A stretch of DNA of 64,000 nt from Mycolicibacterium sp. BiH015 (GTDB lineage Bacteria > Actinomycetota > Actinomycetes > Mycobacteriales > Mycobacteriaceae). Shown here piece after piece: positions 9,704 through 17,962 of the stretch. Under the pieces are notes generated by a model, which was not told the DNA's origin, ran no database searches, and saw only the letters and a program-made list of their open reading frames with translations. The DNA lies in contig NZ_JAQGCZ010000004.1 of assembly GCF_027706845.1 (NCBI RefSeq), positions 372,001 through 436,000 on the forward strand. Reading direction: 5' to 3'. Position 1 is the first letter of the stretch. Every line of letters begins with the position of its first letter. The position numbers were made by a program, and so were the translations under genes.

Positions 9704-10191
9704 CGGAGTCGACCCCCGAGGCCGAGGTGCTGTTCTACGAGCAAGGTGCCAGCTGGCTGTGGGTGTTGGCCGGTCCGGGGGCCGGGGTGGCGATGGCACT
9801 GATTCAGCTGTCCGCCGGCTACGGCATCCAGTGGGTGGTGCCGGTGCTGTTCTTCGTGCTCGTGTCGACGTTCCTGGCGATTCAGGTCAAGGCTGCCCGC
9901 ATTCACACGTCGGTGGAGCTGACCACCGAGAAGTTGCGGCAGGGCACCGAGATCACCCTCACCGAGGAGATTGTTCGCGTCTATCCCGAGGCCAGCGGGT
10001 CGGAGACTCCGAAGTGGCAGTACGCCCGCGCACTCGGGGAACTGACCGGTGTCCCGCGCGGGCGCACCGGGATCGGACTGCGGCTGACCAACGACCGGAC
10101 CGCGCAGGCGTGGGCTCGCAAGCACCACCAGTTGCGTGCAGCCCTGACCAACCTTGTCGAGGAACGAATTCCGCCGGAGGCGGCGTCGTGA
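9700..10191 (+). CDS. DUF3093-like membrane protein (Rv0513-like)
   Basis: The 163-aa protein begins VLFYEQGASWLWVLA, followed by two membrane helices (~22-65) and a soluble C-terminal domain that ends in basic helices. This layout, two helices then a small beta-rich domain, is that of DUF3093 proteins, and Rv0513 sits at this position after hemB. I chose GTG 9700 (GTGA overlap with the previous stop) rather than the GTG at 9676 inside the previous gene. The biochemical role is unknown. Confidence 0.65.
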   Translation: MTESTPEAEVLFYEQGASWLWVLAGPGAGVAMALIQLSAGYGIQWVVPVLFFVLVSTFLAIQVKAARIHTSVELTTEKLRQGTEITLTEEIVRVYPEASGSETPKWQYARALGELTGVPRGRTGIGLRLTNDRTAQAWARKHHQLRAALTNLVEERIPPEAAS

Positions 10192-10544
10192 ACGGGGGAA
10201 GGGACCGGGGCGAGCGAAGCGACGGGGGAAAGGACCGGGGCGAGCGAAGCGACGGGGGAAAGGACCGGGGCGAGCGAAGCGACGGGGGAAACTACCGCCG
10301 GCGCGCCGTCATCGAGCTGGTGGCGGCTGGGCTGGCGGCGCTGGGTTGCGTGATGGCGTGGCTGAGCGCCAGCACCGAGGTCGTGGTCGCCCCGGTGCTC
10401 GACGGCGAGCCGTCCACGATCTCCCAGGTCTACTACGCACCGATGCTGACGCTGTCGCTGTTGCTCGCCGCCACCGCCGGTGTGCTCGCCGTCGTCGGCA
10501 TCGCCCGGTGGCGCCGCGCTCTCTCGAAACCGCCCGCACGGTAG
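10188..10544 (+). CDS. Two-helix membrane protein with N-terminal 10-residue tandem repeat (Rv0514-like)
   Basis: The 118-aa protein starts at GTG 10188 (GTGA overlap). Residues 2-34 are a charged repeat of GGKDRGERSD (3.3 copies), followed by RRRAVIEL and two membrane helices (LVAAGLAALGCVMAWLSA and LTLSLLLAATAGVLAVVGIA) and a basic tail. Rv0514, the two-helix protein at this place in M. tuberculosis, is ~99 aa, so the repeat probably explains the extra length. The positive-inside rule places the repeat in the cytoplasm. Confidence 0.7.
   Translation: MNGGRDRGERSDGGKDRGERSDGGKDRGERSDGGNYRRRAVIELVAAGLAALGCVMAWLSASTEVVVAPVLDGEPSTISQVYYAPMLTLSLLLAATAGVLAVVGIARWRRALSKPPAR
10191..10290 (+). repeat. 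30-bp in-frame minisatellite (3.3 units)
   Basis: Units at 10191-10220, 10221-10250 and 10251-10280, plus a 10-bp partial to 10290, have the consensus GACGGGGGAAAGGACCGGGG followed by CGAGCGAAGC. Units 2 and 3 are identical and unit 1 differs at two positions. The period is a multiple of three, so copy-number change would keep the host membrane protein in frame. Confidence 0.95.
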
Positions 10545-10602
10545 TGGTTCGCGTCGCCTGACTACCGGGGCGGCCGTTTCGCGAAGTGTGACCCTTCGTT
10601 CT

Positions 10603-10622
10603 GGTGTGGGCCTCGCCACACC
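10603..10622 (+). terminator. Hairpin after the hem operon
   Basis: GGTGTGG and CCACACC form a perfect 7-bp stem with a 6-nt loop, 58 bp after the last gene of the hem operon. There is no U-tract, which is normal for mycobacterial terminators. It overlaps the region where the promoter of the DUF2236 gene must lie, so it could also be part of that control region. Confidence 0.4.
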
Positions 10623-10662
10623 TACCTTGGTACAAAGTGCAGAATCTGTAACACTGTTGCGC

Positions 10663-11526
10663 ATGACCGAGTTGGCGCAGCAGCCCGAACACCTGGATGA
10701 CGCCCTGCCACTGGGGCCGCAATCCCTGGTCTGGCGCTGGTTCGGCGACAACCGCATGTACCTGATCGGCCCGAGGCCGGCCGTGCTGCAGAACATGCTC
10801 GCCGAGCTCGGCCAGGGCGTTTACGACCATTCGACGTTCTTCGCCGACACCGCCGAGCGGCTCAAGCGGACGATCCCGCCGATCTTCAACACGGTGTACG
10901 GCACCGACGAGGACAACGCGGGGACGCAGGTCCGCGACTTCCACCACCACGTCAAAGGCGAGATGCCCGGCACGGACGGGGCCCGCTATCACGCATTGGA
11001 TCCCGAGACCTACTTCTGGGCACACGCGACGTTCGTCGAGCAGATCTACTACTTCGCCGACACCTTCGTGAAGCGGCTGACCGACGCCGAACGCGAACAG
11101 ATCTGGCTCGAATCGAAGACGTGGTACCGGCGCTACGGCGTCAGCGATCGCGTGATGCCGGCGACCTATGCCGAATTCGAGCAGTACTGGGATCGGATGA
11201 TGTACCAGGTTCTCGTCGCACACCCCTCGGCCAAGTACGGCGTCGGCTACGTCACCAAGGGCTTCCCGAAGCCCAAGGCCGTCCACCCGCTCGTCTGGCG
11301 GATCGTCGCGCCGGTGTTCAACCCGCTGGCGGCCTTCCTGACGACCGGTGGGCTGCCGCCGCGCGCCCGAACCCTGCTCGGCCTCCCCTGGACGGACAAG
11401 CAGGAGCGTCGGTACCAACGCTTCGCCGCCTTCTGGCGGTCGCGGCCGGTGAACTGGATCTGGGACCATCTGCCCATGGGTGTCCGTATGACCGGCTACG
11501 CCGTCAAGGGCTATGCCCGCGCGTGA
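10663..11526 (+). CDS. DUF2236 / MpaB-like oxygenase family protein
   Basis: The 287-aa protein shows the DUF2236 pattern: [22 protein letters not shown] at the N-terminus (split here: [19 protein letters not shown]), [12 protein letters not shown] (near 105), a [15 protein letters not shown] helix (near 120) and [19 protein letters not shown]. Relatives include the haem-dependent latex-clearing protein Lcp and the mycophenolate oxygenase MpaB; several His residues (HHH, WAH) are candidate haem ligands. It overlaps the following TetR gene by 14 bp, so it is probably the regulated target. The substrate is unknown. Confidence 0.8.
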   Translation: MTELAQQPEHLDDALPLGPQSLVWRWFGDNRMYLIGPRPAVLQNMLAELGQGVYDHSTFFADTAERLKRTIPPIFNTVYGTDEDNAGTQVRDFHHHVKGEMPGTDGARYHALDPETYFWAHATFVEQIYYFADTFVKRLTDAEREQIWLESKTWYRRYGVSDRVMPATYAEFEQYWDRMMYQVLVAHPSAKYGVGYVTKGFPKPKAVHPLVWRIVAPVFNPLAAFLTTGGLPPRARTLLGLPWTDKQERRYQRFAAFWRSRPVNWIWDHLPMGVRMTGYAVKGYARA

Positions 11527-12130
11527 TTCCCGGCCCGCCGCGGTGCCTGACCCCGGTACGCAACGCATCCTCGACGCCGCCGTCGTCGAGTTCGAACGGC
11601 ACGGCTTCCGCCGCGTCGCCCTCGAGGACGTGGCACGTCGCGCAGGAGTCAGCAGGACCACCATCTACCGGCGCTTCGCGAACAAGGACGAGCTCGTCGG
11701 AGCAGTCATCGAGCGGGAGAACGTGGCCCTCTTCGCCGATATCGCGGCCGAACTCACAACCGCTGGGCCGCAATCGAATTACTACGTCGAGGCATTCACC
11801 CTTTCCATCCTGAAGTTCCGCGGCCACCGGGTGCTGCACCAGATGATCACCGAAGAACCGGGGCTCGTGCTCGCCCTCGCCGGCCAGTACCACACGGCTG
11901 CGATCGAGCGCATGGCCGAGGCGCTTCGGGTCATCTTCCCGCCGGGCTTTGCTGAACGCATCGGTCCCGACACGGTCGACGACCTCGCCGACTGCATCCT
12001 GCGCTACGCCGCGATGGCGCTGTTGCTGCCCAGCGCCCAACCGTTGGAGACGGCCGACGACATCCGCGCGTTCGCCCGCCGGCACTTCCTGCCCAGCCTG
12101 CCGGTGGCGCTGCGCGGGGTGCCTGCGTGA
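11513..12130 (+). CDS. TetR-family transcriptional regulator
   Basis: The 205-aa protein has an N-terminal helix-turn-helix at ~18-65: [35 protein letters not shown] and [13 protein letters not shown] are classical TetR helices. The C-terminal ligand domain is unremarkable. The ATG start lies within the end of the DUF2236 gene, so the two are co-transcribed and it probably represses its own operon. The ligand is unknown. Confidence 0.9.
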   Translation: MPARDSRPAAVPDPGTQRILDAAVVEFERHGFRRVALEDVARRAGVSRTTIYRRFANKDELVGAVIERENVALFADIAAELTTAGPQSNYYVEAFTLSILKFRGHRVLHQMITEEPGLVLALAGQYHTAAIERMAEALRVIFPPGFAERIGPDTVDDLADCILRYAAMALLLPSAQPLETADDIRAFARRHFLPSLPVALRGVPA

Positions 12131-12172
12131 GGCCGTGTTTCGCAGCTCACACTTTCGGGCAGCCCGCTAGGC

Positions 12173-12505
12173 ATGACACAGAACCAGACCGAGCAGCGTC
12201 AGCCCGGGGACAAGCCAGACGTCCAGCTCGAACACGTCACCGAGACACCAGATCCCGACAATCAGGAACTCACCGAGAAACCGGAAATCACCGACGAGCA
12301 CCGCGAGAAGGCCAAGGAGATGGCCAAGGCCTACGCCGACGACCTGCAGACCACCACGTTGCCGGGCAGCAGCGGCACGGTGTCGGGAACCTCTGTCACC
12401 GACTGGGTCGACGACGAGGACAAGGGCAAGATCGAGACATCTGCGGACGAGGGCAACGTCGAGTACCGCAACACCGAGGAGTTCCGCAAGAAACTGGAGG
12501 AGTGA
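12173..12505 (+). CDS. Acidic, hydrophilic protein of unknown function
   Basis: The 110-aa protein is very rich in Glu, Asp, Gln and Thr, with no hydrophobic segment and few aromatics; it is probably partly disordered. There is one helical charged patch (EHREKAKEMAKAYADDL) and a Ser/Thr/Gly linker (TTLPGSSGTVSGTSVTDW). An ATG start follows the TetR stop by 42 bp, and a hairpin follows the stop. No family is recognised; similar small acidic proteins in mycobacteria are often stress-linked. Confidence 0.65.
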   Translation: MTQNQTEQRQPGDKPDVQLEHVTETPDPDNQELTEKPEITDEHREKAKEMAKAYADDLQTTTLPGSSGTVSGTSVTDWVDDEDKGKIETSADEGNVEYRNTEEFRKKLEE

Positions 12506-12511
12506 CGGTCG

Positions 12512-12535
12512 GCAGACAGCCGCAACGCTGTCTGC
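12512..12535 (+). terminator. Hairpin terminator after the acidic protein gene
   Basis: GCAGACAGC and GCTGTCTGC form a perfect 9-bp stem with a 6-nt loop, 6 bp after the stop codon. It separates the DUF2236-TetR-acidic unit from the PPOX-P450 unit. No U-tract follows. Confidence 0.6.
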
Positions 12536-12549
12536 TACATCTAGAACCT

Positions 12550-13050
12550 GTGTCAGCGCTCGACTACACCGCGCCCGCCTTCGTCGACATGGCCCACTCG
12601 ATCGTCTGGGCGTCGGTGGCGACGGTCGACAGCGACGGAAGGCCGCGTACGCGCATCCTGCACCCGATCTGGGAGTGGGACGGTACCGACCTCTTCGGTT
12701 GGGTCGCGACCGTGCCGACACCCCTCAAGCGAGCGCACCTGGCGGTGCATCCCGACGTGTCCGTCAGCTACTGGACCACCACACACGACACCTGTTCGGC
12801 GGAGTGTCTTGTCGAGTGGTACACCGACGACGACACGTGCGCCGCGGTGTGGAACAAATTCGCCACAGCGCCTGAGCCCGTCGGCTACGACCCCTTCATC
12901 ATCCCGATGTGGAAAGACGGTCCGTCTTCCGACGAGTTCGCCGTGCTGCGGCTATCGCCCTACCGCCTGCGCGTCATGCCAGGCACCGTGATGACCGGCG
13001 GCGGGGGAGCTGTCCTGATATGGAGTGATCACAGTGGTCGCCGGGACTGA
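12550..13050 (+). CDS. Pyridoxamine 5'-phosphate oxidase-like (PPOX/FMN or F420-binding) protein
   Basis: The 166-aa split beta-barrel protein contains WASVATVDSDGRPRTRIL followed by a strand-rich body, the pattern of general-stress PPOX proteins that bind FMN or F420. I chose GTG 12550 because the fold begins with the FVDMAHSIVWASVAT segment. Its end overlaps the P450 gene start by up to 26 bp, suggesting one transcript. The substrate and cofactor are not certain. Confidence 0.75.
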   Translation: MSALDYTAPAFVDMAHSIVWASVATVDSDGRPRTRILHPIWEWDGTDLFGWVATVPTPLKRAHLAVHPDVSVSYWTTTHDTCSAECLVEWYTDDDTCAAVWNKFATAPEPVGYDPFIIPMWKDGPSSDEFAVLRLSPYRLRVMPGTVMTGGGGAVLIWSDHSGRRD

Positions 13051-14398
13051 GACCAGCGTCGAGAGCCTGCCCCTGGCCCCCAGGAATCCGCTGCCGTACC
13101 GGCAGTTGCTGAAGCTGGTGCGCACGCTGGACACCGGTCAGCTCGGCGTCCGCGCCGCCGGCGGTCCGATCACGCGCGTGCAGGTGGCGCCGAAATGGCT
13201 CTTCCCGCCGTTCGTCGCCGTGTTCTCCCCCGACGGCATTCGCGATGTCCTCGGCCGCAACGACGCCTTCTCCGAACGCTGCATCGTGCACGAAGAAGTG
13301 CAGAACATGGCAGGCGACAGCCTGTTCGTGCTGCCGAACGAGCCTTGGCGGCCTCGCAAGCGTGCACTTCAGCCGGTCTTCACCAGGCGCAACGTCCAGT
13401 TGTTCGGCGGACACATGTCGAAGGCCGCGCAGAGATTCGTCGATGCATGGCCCGGTGGGGGTGAGGTCGACCTCGATCTCGAATGCCGCCGCATCACCAT
13501 GCAGTCGTTGGGCCGCTCGGTGCTGGGCGTCGACCTCAACGACAGCGCCGACGTCATCGCCGAACACATGCACGTGGCGTCCGGTTACACCGCGGACCGC
13601 GCGCTGCGCCCGATCCGGGCGCCGCGCTGGCTGCCGACTCCGGCGCGCAGGCGGGCCAGGCACGCTGTTGCCGAGATGCGCCAGGTCACCGCCGACATCC
13701 TGCAAGCGTGCCGGGCCGATCCGGACCGCGACGCACCGTTGGTTCGCGCGCTGATGGACGCCAGGGATCCCGAGACCGGGCAGGGCCTGTCCGACGACGA
13801 CATCTGCAACGACCTGCTGATCTTCATGTTGGCCGGGCACGACACCACCGCGACGGCGCTGACGTATGCGCTGTGGGTCCTCGGTCATCATCCCGACATT
13901 CAGCGCCGGGTGGCTGCAGAGGCGGCCGCGTTGGGTGACCGGGAGCTCCAGCCCTCCGACGTGCCGCAGCTGAGCTACACGATCCAGGTGCTGCACGAGG
14001 CGTTGCGGCTCTGCCCGCCCGCCGCGGGTGTGGGGCGCCTCGCGGTGCGCGACATCGCCGTCGGCGGGTACCGCGTCGAGGCGGGCACGCTCGTGGCGGT
14101 CGGAATCTATGCGCTGCACCGTGATCCGGACATCTGGCCCGATCCTGAGCGGTTCGACCCCGACCGGTTCAGCCCCGAGAACACCGCTGCGCGCGATCGC
14201 TGGCATTTCCTGCCGTTCGCCGGCGGGGCGCGTTCGTGCATCGGGGAGCACTTCGCCCGGTTGGAGACGACGCTGGCGCTGGCCACGATCATCCGGAGCT
14301 TCGAGGTGACGTCGCTGGACGCGGAGTTCGCGGTCGACGTGCCGTTCACCACGGTCGCGCACGGTCCGATCCGTGCGACGGTCAGGCCGCGCGCCTGA
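13025..14398 (+). CDS. Cytochrome P450
   Basis: The 457-aa haem monooxygenase has an I-helix oxygen-binding motif MLAGHDTTATAL (near 275), a K-helix ExxR in LHEALRLCPP, a PERF-type DPERFDPDRF segment and a haem loop FAGGARSCIGEHFARLE with the thiolate Cys. There is no membrane anchor, as usual for bacterial P450s. GTG at 13025 or 13034 are both possible starts. Neighbouring PPOX and Ddn-like genes suggest redox modification of a lipid or xenobiotic. The CYP subfamily was not assigned. Confidence 0.92.
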   Translation: MITVVAGTETSVESLPLAPRNPLPYRQLLKLVRTLDTGQLGVRAAGGPITRVQVAPKWLFPPFVAVFSPDGIRDVLGRNDAFSERCIVHEEVQNMAGDSLFVLPNEPWRPRKRALQPVFTRRNVQLFGGHMSKAAQRFVDAWPGGGEVDLDLECRRITMQSLGRSVLGVDLNDSADVIAEHMHVASGYTADRALRPIRAPRWLPTPARRRARHAVAEMRQVTADILQACRADPDRDAPLVRALMDARDPETGQGLSDDDICNDLLIFMLAGHDTTATALTYALWVLGHHPDIQRRVAAEAAALGDRELQPSDVPQLSYTIQVLHEALRLCPPAAGVGRLAVRDIAVGGYRVEAGTLVAVGIYALHRDPDIWPDPERFDPDRFSPENTAARDRWHFLPFAGGARSCIGEHFARLETTLALATIIRSFEVTSLDAEFAVDVPFTTVAHGPIRATVRPRA

Positions 14399-14450
14399 TT
14401 CACCGCGGGCCGTTGCGGCACATACAAGTCGACGTTCAGACTCGTACGTC

Positions 14451-14831
14451 ATGGCCTACCTCAAGCCACCCTGGTTCACGCGGCGGATCTTCAACCCCGT
14501 CGCGATGGTCTTCGGGATGGGCCAGACACTCACCGTGAGGCGGCGCCACAGCGGGCGCCCGCAACAGATCCCGGTCATCGTGCCCGAGGTCGACGGCGTG
14601 AAGTATCTGGTGTCGACACGCGGCGAGTCCGACTGGGTCAGGAATGTGCGGGCTGATCCGAAGGTGAAGATCGGCGACACTTCATATGTCGCCACTGAGG
14701 TGCCCGTCGACAGACGCGCTCCCGTCATCGCTGCCTACCGTCCTCTGGCGGGCAGGGTCGTCGAGTCGTACTGGCGCCAGCTGCCTGACGACGTCGACCA
14801 TCCGGTCTTCGCACTCACACCGGCGCAGTGA
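14451..14831 (+). CDS. F420-dependent nitroreductase (DUF385/Ddn) family protein
   Basis: The 126-aa protein begins MAYLKPPWFTRRIFNPVAM and contains LTVRRRHSGRPQQIPV and STRGESDWVRNVRADP, the hallmarks of the DUF385/Ddn family, including the GxSDWVRNxRADP stretch that binds deazaflavin. Family members reduce quinones or nitroimidazoles with F420H2. A second member lies at 53781-54224. It follows the P450 gene by 52 bp on the same strand. Confidence 0.85.
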   Translation: MAYLKPPWFTRRIFNPVAMVFGMGQTLTVRRRHSGRPQQIPVIVPEVDGVKYLVSTRGESDWVRNVRADPKVKIGDTSYVATEVPVDRRAPVIAAYRPLAGRVVESYWRQLPDDVDHPVFALTPAQ

Positions 14832-14864
14832 CCACCGGCCCCTGTGATCGCGCGTTACCGTCGC

Positions 14865-16385
14865 TCAGCGATCGGCCAGCGTCACCGCGATCTCGACGGC
14901 GACCCGCAGGGCCCCGGTCGATCCGTCGGAGGTGTCGAGGCGACGTCCGAGGATCGACTCGATGCGGGCGATCCGTTGATACATGGTCTGCCGGTGGATC
15001 TGCAGGGACTCCGCCGCGGCCACCCGGCTGCCGGTGCGGAACAGGGCGGCCAACGTGGCGAGCAGCTCGCCGGATCTGTTCGCGGTGCGCAGCGGGCCCA
15101 GCGCGGCGTCGAGGAACTGCGTTACGGCATCCGAATCGAGTTGTGCCACAAAGTGGGTGAGCGTGTAGTCGCGCGCAAGGCTGACGTAGTCGGTTGCGGT
15201 GGCGTGCAGTGCCGCCGTCGCGGCGACGGCCATCGCGGTGGCCACGTCGGGCAGTTCGCGCTGCGGGTCGGTCACGCCGATCCGTAGCGCGCTCGGAAGC
15301 GCCGTCGAATTGAGCTGGCCGACAAGGGTTTCCAGCGCATCGGCGGGCGAGAGTCGGCTGTCGCAGCGCACCACCGCCCGGAACCGGCTGTCGCGGATCT
15401 CCGACAGTACGCGTCGATCGTCGCGGTGCAGCGCTGCCGACAACTCCGCCACCTGCAGGGGCCCGTCGACGCTGACCGCGACCACGCCGACGTACCAGCC
15501 GCCGGGCGCCAACCCGAGATTGCCTGTCGCGCGGCGCAGCGCGGCCGCGGTCTCGGCTCGCTGGGCCGGCCCCCGGGAGGTGTCCTCGGCGAGGGTGAGC
15601 AGCCGGAAGACCTCCCGGACGGCCTGGTCCGAGCGGGTCATCGGCCGCCACTGGAGCAGCGCCAGCGCGAGAGGTTCGGGTGCGCGCCGGCAGATTGCAG
15701 TGATCATCTGCAGGTCGACCCCCGGTTGCGGCAGCACTTCGATCGTCGCGATCATCACGCCGGCCGATTCCACCGCGGCGACATGGGCGTAGCTGTGAGG
15801 CCGAGACCCGGGGACCTCCGCGGCAGCCAGGACGGCTCCGGACACCGAACGCACGACGATGGAGCAGCCGCTGAGTTCGCTCAGTCCCGACACCATCTCG
15901 TCCAGATCTCCCTGGGCGGCCAGCACACCGGCCAGCATGTGGGTGACCTCGTCGTTGAAGTGCAGTGCGCGGACCGACTCGTTGACCAGACGGCTGTTGA
16001 GCGCCCGTGTCACGTCGACGAAGCGCACCACCTCGGTCAATTCGACCAACGGGAAGCCGCGCAGCGCAGCCTGCTCGATCAGCGGTTCGGGGATGCTGCC
16101 GACCCGGGGGCGTTCGATGGCCAGGGCGGCCGCGCCGACGTCGGCGAGCGAGTCCAGATACAACCGCAGCTGGTCCGGAGATGAGTCGCCGAGGATCACA
16201 CCGGCCACCAGCAGCATCTCACCGCCGGAGAGCAGTTCGGCGATGTCGAGGACCTCACTGGTGTGCACCCACCTGACCGGCTGCTCGAGCCGCTCCCAGC
16301 CGGTGAGGATCCGCGGGCGCGCGGCGGCCAGCACCGGGTCGTCCAAGGCATCCCGCACGCTCAGCGAGGCCTGCTCGGGAAACAT
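14865..16385 (-). CDS. PucR-family transcriptional regulator
   Basis: The 506-aa protein has an N-terminal PucR purine-catabolism domain (SVRDALDDPVLAAARPRIL, WVHTSEVLDIAELLSGGEM), a central GGDEF-like sensory region and a C-terminal PucR helix-turn-helix (LLATLAALFRTGSRVAAAES, then QIHRQTMYQRIARIESILG). It is divergent from an NCS1 permease and amidohydrolase, the usual layout for a regulator of purine or pyrimidine use. ATG 16385 is preferred; TTG 16391 is possible. Confidence 0.9.
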   Translation of the reverse strand: MFPEQASLSVRDALDDPVLAAARPRILTGWERLEQPVRWVHTSEVLDIAELLSGGEMLLVAGVILGDSSPDQLRLYLDSLADVGAAALAIERPRVGSIPEPLIEQAALRGFPLVELTEVVRFVDVTRALNSRLVNESVRALHFNDEVTHMLAGVLAAQGDLDEMVSGLSELSGCSIVVRSVSGAVLAAAEVPGSRPHSYAHVAAVESAGVMIATIEVLPQPGVDLQMITAICRRAPEPLALALLQWRPMTRSDQAVREVFRLLTLAEDTSRGPAQRAETAAALRRATGNLGLAPGGWYVGVVAVSVDGPLQVAELSAALHRDDRRVLSEIRDSRFRAVVRCDSRLSPADALETLVGQLNSTALPSALRIGVTDPQRELPDVATAMAVAATAALHATATDYVSLARDYTLTHFVAQLDSDAVTQFLDAALGPLRTANRSGELLATLAALFRTGSRVAAAESLQIHRQTMYQRIARIESILGRRLDTSDGSTGALRVAVEIAVTLADR

Positions 16386-16394
16386 ATCCAAAAA

Positions 16395-16434
16395 CTATAG
16401 GGATTGCTCAGTATTGGTTACAGATTGTCTATAG
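16395..16434. promoter_or_regulatory. Paired CTATAG sites in the PucR/permease divergent region
   Basis: CTATAG occurs at 16395-16400 and again at 16429-16434, 34 bp apart, roughly three helical turns. The flanks are partly inverted (CTATAGGGATTG versus CTATAGACAATC on the other strand). The AT-rich spacer lies between two divergent genes, so these are candidate sites for PucR or promoter elements. Only the spacing and symmetry support this. Confidence 0.4.
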
Positions 16435-16522
16435 CTGGTACTAGCTTGCACCGATGAGGATGGAACCACCTCGGCGCATCGCCGCGCCTGCCCAGCAGAC
16501 TTCACCAGAAGCGAAGGACCCC

Positions 16523-17962
16523 ATGACCTCTCTCGACACCTCACCGACATCCTCGTCGGCGCCGGGCGGCGGCCACGACCTCGAAGCCGAGCTCGCCGTC
16601 ATCCCGGAATCCGCCAAAACCACCGACGTGCGCGGCCAGTTCTGGATCTGGGCCGGCGCCAACATCGCGCCCATCAACTGGATCCTCGGTGCCCTGGGCG
16701 TGAGCATGGGGCTCGGGCTGTTCGAGACGATCGCCGTCCTGGTCGTGGGCAACGCGATCGGCATGTCGCTGTTCGGCGTGTTCGTCGTGATCGGCCAGCG
16801 CACCGGCGTCACCGGAATGGTGTTGTCGCGCGCGGTCTTCGGCCGTCGCGGCGCCTACGTCCCGGCCGCCGTACAGGCCGTCCTGTGCATCGGCTGGTGT
16901 GCGGTCAACACGTGGATCGTCCTCGACCTGGTGATGGCACTGCTCGGCCGCATCGGTCTGGTCGATCCGGAGCTGACCAACAACGCCGCGCGCATCGTCG
17001 TTGCCGGCATCATCATGGCCATCCAGGTCGTGATCGCGTGGTTCGGTTACCGCGTCATCGCCGCGTTCGAGCGTTGGACGGTGCCGCCCACGGTCGTCGT
17101 GCTGATCGCGATGACGGCCGTCGCCTGGTTCGGACTCGACGTCTCCTGGGGCTACACCGGTGACCCCGCGCTGACCGGAGCGCAGCACTTCGCGGCGATC
17201 ACCGCCGTGATGACGGCCATCGGCATCGGCTGGGGCATCACCTGGCTGGGATACGCCGGTGACTACTCCCGGTTCGTCTCCACGCAGGTCCCGGCCCGCA
17301 AGCTGTTCGCCGCCAGCGCCCTCGGTCAGTTCATCCCGGTCGTGTGGCTGGGCGCGCTCGGCGCGACCCTGGCGACGCTGAGCGCATCGTCGGACCCCGG
17401 CGAGATCATCGTCGACGCCTACGGTGTGCTTGCCATCCCGGTGCTGCTGCTGGTGGTGCACGGCCCGCTGGCCACCAACATCCTCAACATCTACACCTGC
17501 GCGGTCTCCACGCAGGCCCTCGACATCCACATCAACCGCAGGGTGCTCAACCTCGTCATCGGTGTGGTCGCGATGGGCGCCGTGGTGTTCTTCGTCCTCA
17601 ACGGCGAGTTCGCCGAGACGCTGGACGCCTGGCTGGTCGGCATCGTCGGCTGGGTGGCGCCGTGGGCGGCGGTGATGCTGGTGCACTGGTTCGGCGTCGC
17701 ACGCGGGCGTATCGACGCCGCGGAACTGCTCGCGCCGCCCGCCCGATCGACGCTGCCTCCGGTGCGCGTCAGCGCGCTGCTGGCGCTGGCCCTGGGGATC
17801 ACCGCCACCTGGTTGTTCATGTACGGCATGGTCCCGGTGATGCAGGGTCCGGTGGCTATTGCGCTGGGCGGCATCGACCTGTCGTGGCTGGCCGGCGGCC
17901 TCACTGCGGGTCTGGTCTATGCGGCGCTGGAGCTGCCGAAGGCGCGCCGGGTCGACGCATGA
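16523..17962 (+). CDS. NCS1-family purine/pyrimidine (cytosine-type) permease
   Basis: The 479-aa protein has about twelve membrane helices and an NCS1 signature: QFWIWAGANIAPINWILGAL at helix 1 and WLGYAGDYSRFV near the middle. NCS1 carriers import nucleobases, hydantoins or related heterocycles with H+ or Na+. ATG 16523 has an AAGGAC site just upstream; ATG 16454 would add 23 residues. The stop overlaps the amidohydrolase start (ATGA), so uptake and hydrolysis are coupled. Confidence 0.88.
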   Translation: MTSLDTSPTSSSAPGGGHDLEAELAVIPESAKTTDVRGQFWIWAGANIAPINWILGALGVSMGLGLFETIAVLVVGNAIGMSLFGVFVVIGQRTGVTGMVLSRAVFGRRGAYVPAAVQAVLCIGWCAVNTWIVLDLVMALLGRIGLVDPELTNNAARIVVAGIIMAIQVVIAWFGYRVIAAFERWTVPPTVVVLIAMTAVAWFGLDVSWGYTGDPALTGAQHFAAITAVMTAIGIGWGITWLGYAGDYSRFVSTQVPARKLFAASALGQFIPVVWLGALGATLATLSASSDPGEIIVDAYGVLAIPVLLLVVHGPLATNILNIYTCAVSTQALDIHINRRVLNLVIGVVAMGAVVFFVLNGEFAETLDAWLVGIVGWVAPWAAVMLVHWFGVARGRIDAAELLAPPARSTLPPVRVSALLALALGITATWLFMYGMVPVMQGPVAIALGGIDLSWLAGGLTAGLVYAALELPKARRVDA

